Source: Chara braunii (taxonomy: Eukaryota > Streptophyta > Charophyceae > Charales > Characeae). From it: DNA of 28,595 bases. Below are positions 11,430 through 20,563 of the stretch, piece by piece. Location of the stretch: assembly GCA_003427395.1 (NCBI GenBank), contig BFEA01000013.1, forward strand, positions 3,484,679-3,513,273, given 5' to 3'. Within the stretch, counting starts at the first letter, position 1. The number at the start of each line of letters is the position of its first letter. The position numbers were made by a program, and so were the translations under genes. Below the pieces are notes generated by a model that was not told the origin of the DNA, ran no database searches, and saw only the letters and a program-made list of their open reading frames with translations.

Positions 11430-12199
11430 AATCGCTCCTTTCCCCGCCCGGTTCCGTCAAGAAACGGGGGAGTTACTCCCTTTTTCGCTCACCACTCCGC
11501 CATATCCCGATACCTCCGCGCGCTAACTTTCCTAACTCTCTCCTAATCTAACTAACTTTTCACTAAAACTAACATCAGATATGGATTCGCCCTACATTAA
11601 AACCTCTACTTACTCTCGTCCCCCGTACAATTCCGTGATACCTCACGAGAGATACCTCCTCCTCACTGCGCCCCGGCCTTACCTCCGACATAGCCCGTTT
11701 GCCATCTGCATGCACCTTGCGCACTCCTCCGTCCGGGTGCATCCTCTTCTTCGTTGTTGTGTCCGTCGCCCCGCTGCCCGTTCCTTCCTCTGTGTCCGTT
11801 GCGCACCGTGTCTCGCTCTGCTATACTACGGCCAAACCCCTCCCCTCTCTTCCTACCTTCACTCATGGCTCATCGCATGCACCCGGTGCCTTTTCCCGCC
11901 CGGGTTCATCCCCCTCTGCTTGCGCTGCGTCCGCTCCCGCTACGTCCGCTACCCGCTGCCTCATCCTGCTTTTTCGGTGCTTGTACCCCGCAGCGCCCAT
12001 CCCCTCCGTGCAGGCACCCGACAGTCTTCTCCGCCTTCCCTTCTCACCATTACTGCTGCGCCTGGCCCGTCACCTCGCTGTTTCCTCGCTACCTGCTTTC
12101 CCGACCAACGTTGACGCCCCGAACTACGCAGCCCGACGGGCTACCAAATGCTGAGCAAAAGCATTCGGCCGTCGGGCCGTCTCCCTCTTATACAGGCCG
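11430..12199. other. GC-rich part of the insertion, no recognised gene
   Basis: Long overlapping frames of 150-206 codons run on the plus strand between 11581 and 12374. Their products are Pro/Ser/Arg/Cys-rich in all frames, without hydrophobic-core patterning or motifs, so I read them as composition-driven. Small inverted repeats occur at about 12128-12175, including AATGCT/AGCATT. Confidence 0.4.
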
Positions 12200-12266
12200 T
12201 CCCTTGCGCAGGGACCGTGCTAATCTCCGCTGTATCGTTCCAATTTTAACAGATGTCCCGAAGGAC
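12200..12266 (-). pseudogene. U6 snRNA-like 5' fragment
   Basis: Read on the minus strand from 12266, the sequence opens with GTCC-TTCG-GGAC, a compact form of the U6 5' stem-loop. Next come AAAATTGGAACGATACAG, then CGGAGATTAGC and CCCTGCGCAAGG, all in U6 order and spacing. U6 is the catalytic snRNA of the spliceosome. The AGC catalytic triad context (ATTAGC) is kept, but the invariant ACAGAGA box reads ACAGCGG. After CTGCGCAAGG the match ends: the 3' third and the terminal T-run are absent. I see no TATA box near -30 or plant-type upstream element, so it is probably a non-functional retrocopy or chimera. Confidence 0.8.
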
Positions 12267-13302
12267 TCGACCTCACGGCAGTCTCGAGGAGGAGGCACCC
12301 TCAGCCTGACCACCGCCTGGGCAGAACCAGGTAATTCTGAGTACCGGGCCCTGCCTATCCGGTACCGAACGTGACCTGCACTTCGACAGTTCCTGGGTGT
12401 ATCAACTGCGCTAGGCCCGGGGGTCCTGGCTGGGCTCGCGTATCGCGGCTCAACACGGGGCGCGGATAGAAAGGGAGACGTAAAAGTAAAAACAAGGATG
12501 AAAAATAAAAGGGGTATATAAAAAAAAAAAAAGAACCATTAACGGGTGGGAAAAAGGGGCTGTCGGTACCCCGACAGCCCTGCAAGTCGGGCCCATCGCC
12601 ACGCTCGCCAACAAAACCAGAGGGGGATAGCCTCGTTGGGCCCTCAACCCCTCGGTTTCCTCCACGCTGCTCCGCTGCTGCTGTGCCGACGCCCGCCGGC
12701 CTCAATCCTGGAACCTCCGTAGCGGTAGCCCAACACCGCAACCTATAGGGCTAAGCCCAAGCCTGAGACCTACATCCGCGGAGTGCCATATGAGGCGGTG
12801 CGGCGCCGGCGCTCGGGGCCAGGGAAATTGGCCTGAGCCTCATCTCTGCCTACAACCGTGCGCGTGGCCGCCCAACGTCTGCGCCGAACTACCAAGCTGT
12901 ACCACGGCCGCCACTCGCGCCACTCCGCGTGCCAAGACCTACCGCAGTCACACTGTCGCCGTCGTTGCCGCCGTCGAGGTTGTCCTCCGTACACACACGT
13001 ACTTCAGTCAGCCGTACCAACCAGGGAAGGATACCCTTAAATCCTAGCCCAATCAGAAATAAAAAGACAAAAATAGGGACGAACCGACCGGCCTCCGCGC
13101 CGACTTTATAATCAACGACAGAAACGGAATCACGAGTGCCTCAAACCTGCGCGCCCACGCACCCTCTACTCTAGGCAACCATCCAGTCAACGTAAACCTC
13201 GGCCGCAGCCGCGCCTAGCGCGGTGTAATCAACTTTAAACCAAACTATTTTTGTCGCTTGCAAAAACCAGGGCGGAAACCCTTGTAAGGGTATTCGCGCC
13301 GA
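12267..13302. other. Right part of the insertion, no recognised gene
   Basis: No gene is recognised. An A-rich stretch with an uninterrupted A-run lies at about 12475-12535. Close to the right edge, ACCCTT-GT-AAGGGT forms a short palindrome near 13278-13291, just inside the inferred end of the insertion. Confidence 0.4.
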
Positions 13303-13308
13303 CAACGT
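13303..13308. repeat. Right copy of putative target-site duplication CAACGT
   Basis: This matches 6019-6024 and directly follows CGCCGA. On the minus strand it encodes the Thr-Leu that follows the second zinc-finger histidine of the element A integrase. Confidence 0.75.
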
Positions 13309-13760
13309 CTTGTGGAAGCCCATATGACCGGCAACTGCCTGGTCATGGAACTCTGCTACAACCTGGACACGGAGCTGTCCGGTGGAGGGAACGCAGATAC
13401 GTGGTTCTAGCTGACCACATCTGCCATGCCAGTACACGAGACCGTTCTTGCCGAGTGAGTATGAGGGAACGGTCTTGCCACTCTCCAGTGTCGCATGGAG
13501 GACGCGATAATCTGGACAGTGACGATACTGAGTGCGATATGCGTCAATCACCGACTGATCAATAGTGGTGATGGAGATGACAACAAGATGGATGGATTCC
13601 TGAATGTGATCAGGACGGCGAGACAAGGCATCGGCGACGCGGTTCGTTTCACCCTTGATGGGCTGAGTGGTGAAACTGAACTCGGATAAATCACGCCACC
13701 AATGTGCCTGTCGAGGGGAAAGTTTGGGCTTCGTGAGGAAAGTCTGGACAACTTAGTTGT
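13309..13760 (-). pseudogene. Gypsy element A: RNase H end and integrase His-His finger half
   Basis: The minus-strand frame holds the end of RNase H, with VADALSRRPDH supplying the last conserved Asp. An integrase N-terminal region follows, with FHDQAVAGHMGFHKT supplying the two zinc-binding histidines. The frame then runs past 13303 into the insertion and codes unrelated residues until 13171. The continuation (CPTCQ and the catalytic core) is at 5497-6024. A TAA stop at 13753-13755 follows the conserved TDN motif. Confidence 0.9.
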
Positions 13761-14250
13761 CCGTGCGCATCGTGAAGGGCGCCCCGTGCAGGTAATGACG
13801 CCAATGCCGGGTAACATAAACTACAGCGAGAACCTCACATTCATCGACAATGTAGTTTATCTCGGCAAGCAGTAGCTAACGGGAGTAGAAGGCGATCGGG
13901 CAATCCCCAGCACGGACCTCGACAGTCCCATCCTCCGCGATGGTCGGGAGCAAGTAACAGGAGGACTGTCAGTGGAGGAAAGTGGTGGGAGGGTAGGCGT
14001 CAGTCGAGAAGCAGTGTCAGCAGGAGGGGGGGGGAAAGGAGGAACATGGGAATAAGATGAATCCGGAGGAGAGGGAAATACCAGAGAGAGGACAACTCCT
14101 ACTGCAAAATCTGATGCATCGGTGATGACGATAAACGAGCGATCAAAATCGAGGAGGTGAAGAACCGTCGCACAAGTCACCGCCTTCTTGAGGGCGCGAA
14201 AGGCGTCCTCGCACAGTGTGTCCAAAACCACGGCAGGTTCTTCCGGAGGA
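13761..14250 (-). pseudogene. Gypsy element A: RNase H with proline-rich insert
   Basis: RNase H removes the RNA strand during reverse transcription. The first catalytic Asp is in ITDASDFAVG, the Glu in DECEVLAVVY, the next Asp in MRTDN near 13758 and the last in VADALS further left. Between the first motif and GDCPIAFYSR lies an extra run of about 50 residues rich in Pro and Ser, at about 13940-14090, which includes a poly-G/C slip site. A stop interrupts the domain after FYSR near 13876, and a frameshift near 14220 separates it from the reverse transcriptase. Confidence 0.85.
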
Positions 14251-15000
14251 GGGTGGAGGTAAGGACGTAGGAATACCTAACGTATCCCCGGATGAAATTA
14301 CTATAGTAACTAGTGAGGCCTAGAAAACTACGCAGCTGCTTGACAGATGTGGGGACGGGCCACTCTGCAATAGCAACGATCTTCGCGTCGTCCATGTGGA
14401 GACCCTGGTCAGACATATGGTGTCCTCGGAAATCCACTTTGCTATGGGCAAAGCGACACTTACTAAGCTTGGCATAGAAGCCATGCTTGCGTAAGCGTTA
14501 TAGGACATCGCAAAGGTGTCCGAGATGGTCTTCTAAGGAACGACTGTAGACCAGGATGAAGTCTAGGTATACGAGAACGTATTCTTCGAGGATGTCCCTG
14601 AAAATATCGTTTATCGCCGTTTGGAAGGTGACAGGTGCATTGGTGAAGCCGAATGGCATCACCGTGAACTCGTAGTGGCCGAAGCGCGACCGAAAGACGG
14701 TCTTCGGTTGGTCCTCTGTGGCTACGCGGATCTGGTGGTAACCGCTACGAAGATCGATCTTCGTAAAGAAGGGGTTCCCTGCCGAACGGTTAAACAGCTC
14801 ATCCGCGCGAGGCATGGAATAACTGTTCTTAACCGTGTAACGGTTAAGGCCGTGGTAGTCGATGCAGAGGCGGAGAGTTCCGTCCGCTTTGCGAGCAAAG
14901 AGGACGGGTGCACCTCAAGGGGAGTTATTGGGCTTAATGGAACCTAGTCGAAGGATCTCCTCAAGCTAGCGCTTGAGTTCCGTCGCCTCTGGAATCGAAA
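14251..15000 (-). pseudogene. Gypsy element A: reverse transcriptase
   Basis: The palm and fingers are recognisable: IKPNNSP, GAPVLFARKADG, FTKIDLRSGYHQI, FGHYEFTVMPFGFTNAP, and the connection region with WPVPTSVKQLRSFLGLTSYYSNFI. The catalytic Tyr-x-Asp-Asp reads YLDF at 14558-14569, so one of the paired metal-binding aspartates is lost. Stops occur near 14963 (TAG), 14914 (TGA) and 14497 (TAA). Each is one transition from a codon usual at that site. The enzyme cannot be active as written. Confidence 0.9.
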
Positions 15001-15433
15001 GTCGGTATGGTGCCTGATGGTGAACACGATAGTCAGGCACGAGCTGGATAGAATGCTCAACACCGCGCATCGGAAGGATCCCGCTGTATGAGAAATACGG
15101 GGGGAATACGTCGCGGTACTCTCGAATCAGGTCGCGAACGATGGACTCTAAGTCTGTCGTGAACTGTGTGAGTTCCTCAACGTCTGCGTCGACACGAGAC
15201 GTATGTGTGAACTTGACAGTGACCCGCGAAGGGACCCGGGATGTTGAGGGGTTATCCGCAGGCTGACGGGTGGATGTGGAGATGGGAGCTGCGAAGATGG
15301 AGGAAGGGTCAGGGGGATCGGGCTCCAATGAGATGAGCTCAACCTCGGGACAGAGTGGATCGTAGCGAAGAAGATCCATGACATTCACTGAGTAGAACGT
15401 GACGTCCTCCAGTCGTATGAAGTCAACAAACTA
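15001..15433 (-). pseudogene. Gypsy element A: protease-RT linker
   Basis: The open frame 14966-15388 contains a Pro/Ser-rich linker. It is followed by the usual run-up to reverse transcriptase: YRDVFPP, GVEHSIQLVPDYRVHHQAPYR. This His-x-Ile and Pro-Tyr-Arg layout precedes RT in many Ty3/Gypsy elements. A TAG at 15431-15433 separates it from the protease frame; downstream residues still read in frame with the protease. Confidence 0.8.
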
Positions 15434-16100
15434 ACAAGGAGAAGTGAAGGCAATGTCTGGGTGGAAACCAGAGGGATGAGGGTTCTGGGGAGGTAGGTCT
15501 GGAGGGGTGTCGCCCGTGGTTCCAATGAAGGGAACTCGATGAGTTTGACCACACTTCGTTTTGAGAACGAGTGTCTCAGCCGCCCATTCGGCCTCTGTGC
15601 CACGGAACCGGCGAGACCAGGGAGTGCCAAGGATAAAGTCGTACCCAGTCTCCAGCACATCGAAGTATGCAGAGGAATGGTAGCGCCGAGGCGCCTGGGT
15701 ACTATCCGATGGCTGGAGGGTGAGGGAGAAGTGGAGATCAGGGACCGTCTGATCGAAGAAGCGCTGCATCTTATTATCTCCGAGGGTAACAGAGATAGGA
15801 GAGCGAGACCCGGAGGTAGCTAAGCGAGCTTCCTCAACCACTCGAGGGTGAATGAAATCTCCCTGCGAGCCAGAATCCCATGAAGTGCGGTACACCCTCG
15901 TAGATGTCCCTAGGCGAATATGAATGATGGGGAGAGTGCGATCAGGGTCAGAGAGCAGAGCGAGAGGACGACGCAGGACGTTTACGTGTCTCGTGAGTCG
16001 CTTCTGGCGAGCCTGAAGGATGCTCAAATCCAAGAGAGATGACACAACGTCATCACGGTGTCGGCCGGTGGCTCTCCCCCACGCTCGCTGGGTTTACTCT
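15434..16100 (-). pseudogene. Gypsy element A: retropepsin-like protease
   Basis: The 204-codon frame starting at 16045 carries the aspartic protease signature Asp-Ser-Gly-Ser at residues 57-60, followed by QGDFIHP. The second hydrophobic-Gly motif (YDFILGTPW) is near residues 135-143. Retropepsins cut the Gag-Pol polyprotein and act as dimers. The residues after the active-site DSGS match the spacing of Gypsy proteases. I recognise no gag capsid or zinc knuckle upstream; the sequence to about 16190 could be a short remnant of the linker. The start codon is only the first Met of the frame and need not be a true start. Confidence 0.85.
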
Positions 16101-16559
16101 TCCCGAGCCAATACTCGACTTGACCGTCCGCACCCAGGACGCATTACCCCTTTGGACCCGCGGTGTTTCGGCGCGGGTTGATCCCCGCTTGTAGACCCCT
16201 TTGACTAGTTACGCCCTTGGGTGGATCCTTGACTCGAATTGCAGCCGTTTGAGCGACGATCGACTTTTTAAACATTTAGGTCCCTACTTTCCCTCCTCCT
16301 TCCTTCTTCCTTGTTTTCCTTTCTCTGCCGAAGTTGGTTGCAGACCAGAAAGGCAACGGATAGGTATGATTGCTGGTTCTAATAGAGAACAGAGAGCGGC
16401 GCTTGCATAGGTTTTCAGCAAAAAGTTTAGTTCGGGGAGGACTTGGATTGACTCGCCATAGGATTTTGAAAGCAACCCTTTGCGAACTCTTCCGCTCGAC
16501 CGGTTTCCAACAGTCCGTTTCGCCCCCCTCCTTCAACAGAGGATCCGGTGTAGAATTTG
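16101..16559. other. Interval between element A and the satellite
   Basis: No gene is recognised. Gag and the 5' LTR of element A would be expected here but neither is visible, so the element seems truncated upstream of its protease or too diverged to see. Frames of 60-86 codons have no motif. Confidence 0.4.
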
Positions 16560-17735
16560 AATAACTCGGATTGACTCGCTAGTGGTCAGGTCATCTGTCC
16601 ACATAGAGAACCCAGGGTCGAGCTCACGAAGGTAAAAAAAAATCCGAACTGACTCGCCAGACGAGTATAAAACCAGTATTTCAAGCATTTTTGACCTTCA
16701 GTCTTGATAAAGAACGCATAGCGGAACAAAGGCAACAGAAACTCGAACAAACTCGCTAGGTGGGTTGAAACCAATACTTCTCGAACTCCTTACCATCAGT
16801 CTCGATAGAGAACACAGAGCAGAACTTACGAAGGCAAAGAAACAGCGTTTCGAGAACTTTCGGTCGTTCGAACCCAGAGGAGAACAAAAATTAGCTGACT
16901 TGGTAGACGAGTTGTAACCAGTATTTTACGAACTTCTTATCATCAGTCTCGATATAGAACACGGAGCAGGACTTACGAAGGTAACGAGAACAGCATTTCT
17001 AAACACTTCTGGTCATCCAAAACCAGAGCAGAACTTACGAAAATGAATTGACTCGCTAGAGGAGTTGAAACCGGTATTCCACAATTTTTTTACCATCAGT
17101 CTTGACAAAGAACACAGAGCAGGGCTTAAGAAGGTAAAGAGAACAGCGCTTCTAAGCACTTCTGGCCATCCGAACCCAGAGCAGAACTTACGAAAATTAA
17201 CTTGCTCGCTAGACGAGTTGAAACCGAACTTTTTACCATTAGTCTCGACAGAGAACACAGAGCAGGGCTTACGACGGTAAAGAGAACAACGTTTCTTAGC
17301 ACTTCGGGTCATCCGTACCCAGAGCAGAACTTACGAAAATGAACTGACTCGCTAGACGAGTTGAAACCGAACTTTTTANNNNNNNNNNNNNNNNNNNNNN
17401 NNNNNNNNNNNNNNNNNNNNNNNNNNNNNNNNNNNNNNNNNNNNNNNNNNNNNNNNNNNNNNNNNNNNNNNNNNNNNNNNNNNNNNNNNNNNNNNNNNNN
17501 NNNNNNNNNNNNNNNNNNNNNNNNNNNNNNNNNNNNNNNNNNNNNNNNNNNNNNNNNNNNNNNNNNNNNNNNNNNNNNNNNNNNNNNNNNNNNNNNNNNN
17601 NNNNNNNNNNNNNNNNNNNNNNNNNNNNNNNNNNNNNNNNGCCAATCGTACCCAGAGAAGAACTTACGAAAATGAACTGACTAGCTAGACGAGTTGAAAC
17701 CGAACTTTTTACCATCAGTCTCGACAGAGAACACA
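16560..17735. repeat. ~150-bp satellite array, broken by an assembly gap
   Basis: A GACTCGCTAGACGAGTTGAA-like word recurs near 16571, 16650, 16748, 16895, 17047, 17202, 17346 and 17678. The later spacings are 143-155 bp. Other shared parts are ACCATCAGTCTCGACAGAGA and CCAGAGCAGAACTTACGAA. The first two intervals are shorter, so the left edge is rearranged. The last units are most alike. No coding frame is supported. Confidence 0.85.
17379..17640. other. Assembly gap, 262 N
   Basis: The gap lies inside the satellite. The flanking repeat words at 17346 and 17678 are 332 bp apart, close to two units. The gap size is therefore roughly right, or was set from read pairs. Confidence 0.95.
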
Positions 17736-17823
17736 TGTGCACGTGTCAGGTGGCGCACAAGTAAGTGTAATGCACATGTGTCTTGCGTACGTGATGATGT
17801 GGTCAGAGATACGTCGGGGGTGC

Positions 17824-18631
17824 TGACGTGGCACAAACTTGACTGGTGGGAAGACACTGTCGGATTTGCTGACGAGGTACAAACTTCGCTGGCCAGAGGA
17901 CATCCCTACGAGGCTACTAACGTGGCAGTAGGGATCACGACCAAGGATACTGCATGCCAGCCTGGATCGCGACGCTGACGTGGCATAGTGACCCCCTGCT
18001 GACGTGGCATATGTTGTGCCGCGTCCGAAGACCTTGTTGCTGATGTAGCGCTTTCGCTGCTGATGTGCGACAAGGTCTATTGCAGATGTTGACGTGGCCT
18101 TGAGGAGACAGGATTGAACGCTGACGTGGCAGGAAGCAAGTGACCACAATTGTCTTTGTGAGGTGGTGACCGCCTGCTGACGTGGCATTGGTCTCTTTGG
18201 CCGACGTGGCATGATCTGATTGGCTGGAACGGTGACGGTATCCCAATGTGACGCGTGGATAGAATCAGAAAACACATTTGCTGACGTGGCATTCTGCTAT
18301 TGGTTGACTGGACATTGAAAGAACTGACGTGGCAGGATCTGCTGTGTTGGCACTCCAGGGATGACACGTGACAGGCAAGATTACTGCCGAGTAAGAGAAG
18401 CATTCTGAAGATGACGGCGGTACAACTGAATGATGATTATACAGCTGTAGTGCCAACTGTCCGACAGAGTGCATCAGCGCACTGACACCAGGAAAACAGA
18501 CACAGCGGATTCAAGAAGGATGCGGACAAACTGTTTGCTGTTGTTGTTGGCATACTTACCTTGTCGTTGCTGTATTGTGGTGCTTGTGTACATACTTGTG
18601 TGTTGTGTTTGATCACACGGGCTTGACGTGG
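17824..18631 (+). repeat. TGACGTGGCA motif cluster
   Basis: Exact TGACGTGGCA begins at 17824, 17976, 18000, 18122, 18178, 18282 and 18325. TGACGTGGC occurs at 18090 and TGACGTGG at 18624. Near matches occur around 17868, 17919, 18045 and 18202. All exact copies face the same way, usually preceded by TGC or CGC. Spacing is irregular (24-152 bp) and the DNA between is not obviously repeated. The word contains the ACGTGGC core bound by plant bZIP factors (G-box/ABRE type), which is established for that core; function here is not shown. It lies immediately upstream of element B gag. Confidence 0.8.
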
Positions 18632-18904
18632 TATCTGTAGACTCATAGGACGTCATCACACAGACGAAAAAACAACAATTAGTATAAGTAAAAATCTGTT
18701 CTTTTTTATTATTTCTTTTTATTTTTATGTTCCACTATTGCGAATATTGTCTCAAATCTGATTTCCAAGATGTTTCGTGTGTGGAAATTGCCCTTGTTTC
18801 TTTTTCCAATGACATTCGTAATGGGTGAATGATCCTCCGAACTCAACACTAGGAGACAGGCGGAAACAAAGAAACAAGAGTTACTAGCTATATGAGACCA
18901 GCTA
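18632..18904 (+). other. Leader upstream of element B gag
   Basis: This AT-rich interval precedes the gag ATG and is where a 5' LTR end and primer-binding site would be expected. TGGTATCTG at 18629 resembles the start of an initiator-tRNA binding site for only eight bases, which is too weak to call. No LTR copy was found after the element. Confidence 0.4.
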
Positions 18905-20563
18905 ATGAATGATTTGCGTTTGTCTGGACCGGAAGCCGAACAACACGTTCGTAATCTGTTTGATTTAAAGACGGTAGAGAACCGTTTAAAGCAAGCAATT
19001 ACGGTCGTGGAAGTTGTGGCTGCCGAAACCGATGTGTCTAAAATGATAGTTCAGTGTCGGAAGGCGCTGTACCAGTTTGCTATCAAGCAGCTGGAAGAAG
19101 TCATGGAGTCATCTAGGAAAAGGGCAATCAGACCAGAAGTGACCGAGGCTACGATTGACGCAAACATCCAACAATTAAGAGAGACGCTGACTGCGGAAGA
19201 AAGGAAAAAGGAAGAACTGCCCCGGAAATATGAACAGGAACTGAGAAGGGAACAAAAAGTGAATGAAATTAGACAAGTGATAGGAGCAGAAGGGAAGGAA
19301 CAGACTGACATGGCACAGACATTGTATCACATAATGACTTACCTCACCTTCTTAGAAGAGAAGATTGATAGACAACAAAGCCAGTTAGACGAAATTGTTG
19401 TAGGATTGCGAACTGTCATAAACATTGTGAAAGGGAAGCATAAGGTAGAAGAAAAAAGAGAAGAGGTTAAGGAAGAATATAAACAAGTTAAAAAGTTGAT
19501 GAGTGATGCAATGAAGTCCGCTGATCCTCAGGATCAGAAGACGTCTAATGGAGGAGGGAAGTCGTGTAATGGAAGGGGATCAAGTCCACCGTCTTCTCCA
19601 CCAAACACTCCTTCTTCTCCTCCCTCCTCTCCACCTCCACAGCCTCGAGCTTCTTCGCAAGGTCAGGTAAGTACGGAACCGGAGAAGCCGAAAAGAAAAG
19701 AAAAAGTGAAAATGAAATTGTCATTCATATTTTCCAACAAGAAGGATGAGAACTGGTTGCTCTGGATAGTGGAAATTCAGACATACTGTAGCTCAGCCCC
19801 TATAAAACCTGAGTCACAGGTTGCTTTCTCTACCTCTTGTCTTTCGGGGGAAGCTAAGGAATGGGTATTGGCCGAAGCTACCGCTGCAGGGTTCGATGAC
19901 ATCAGTGAATGGATTAGGACATTGACTCTGAGGCAGTTCCTTGATAAGATCAAGGAACGCTTTTTGGATAAGACAACGACCGATAAGGCCTTTGATTTGC
20001 TCACCACCATTGGACAAAGACATTGGACCTCAGTGGAAGCACTGTCCCGAGAGGTTGATCGGTTGCTGCAGGTTCCTGGATTGAACCTACAAGACAACCA
20101 AGTCTTGTATATCTATTCCCGTGTTCTGTCCGAGCCCATTCGTGGACAACTCAGAGCAAAATCGAAATCCGAAAAATACAATTATAGGCAGTTTCACGAT
20201 TTGACTCTCCGGCGAGAGCGAATGACTTCACATGTAAAAAAAATTTATGCCTCTGTATTAAAGTATGGGGGTGGAGGAGGCGCAGGCGTAGGTAAGCACG
20301 TACTCTGGCGTCAAAAGCGTCGGGACCATACCCTCGTCGTCTTTGACGACGATACTGTGGAGAAGTGGTCATTGGAGGCCGAGGGTTGGCGAGCAGCAAT
20401 GATTCCGGGAAGGGGGAAGTCACTGTTGTCGTGGCTAACAAAGGAGGACCACAACCTGTGGCAAGAAAGAATGAACAATGTCCAATATCTAAAGTGTGGT
20501 ATCGCAGGGCACGTGATTGTCTGGTACCCACTTATTCGAAACCCAAAAGCGAGCAGCCCGTAG
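18905..20563 (+). pseudogene. Gypsy element B: gag
   Basis: The 552-codon frame opens at an ATG. The first ~210 residues are Glu/Lys/Arg-rich and helical, with a probable coiled coil at about 90-210. A Ser/Pro-rich linker follows at about 228-250. A retrotransposon Gag (capsid-like) domain runs from about residue 270 to 440, with W-x-x-W-I-V-E-I-Q and LRQFLDKIKERF. Gag forms the particle that packages the element's RNA. After about residue 450 the frame no longer looks Gag-like, while the zinc-knuckle region lies in another frame (20365-20820), so a frameshift occurred between roughly 20290 and 20430. This is the longest intact frame in the window. Confidence 0.85.

Larger units (their letters stand above)
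6025..13302. mobile_element. 7.28-kb insertion inside the Gypsy A integrase, class unknown
   Basis: Integrase homology stops at 13309 with the His-His half of the zinc finger and resumes at 6024 with the Cys-Cys half. The intervening DNA begins TGTCGAGCGC. If the duplication is only ACGT, it ends CGACA, giving TG...CA termini like those of LTR retrotransposons, with short TGTCG/CGACA inverted ends. I found no long terminal repeats by eye, no polymerase, integrase or transposase motif, and no long credible frame. It could be a non-coding LTR-element derivative, a composite of several insertions, or another class. It is AT-rich at about 7.4-9.5 kb and GC-rich at about 9.8-13.2 kb, which favours a composite. 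Confidence 0.7.

Noticed and set aside
11581-12374. Overlapping plus-strand frames of 151-206 codons
   Set aside because: All three frames are open and give Pro/Ser/Arg/Cys-rich products, as GC-rich non-coding DNA does. There is no motif, and one overlaps the U6-like sequence on the other strand.
12355-12741. 128-codon minus-strand frame
   Set aside because: It includes a homopolymer-coded Phe run from the A-rich tract and has no domain.
6025-13304. LTR pair for the nested insertion
   Set aside because: Comparing the first and last several hundred bases by eye gave no direct repeat beyond the 5-bp inverted ends.
18629-18641. TGGTATCTG as a primer-binding site
   Set aside because: Only about eight bases match an initiator-tRNA site and no LTR end precedes it.
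18905-20563. Long frame as a possible host gene
   Set aside because: The Gag-like domain, the zinc-knuckle remnant just downstream and the adjoining protease/RT/integrase show it is retrotransposon gag.
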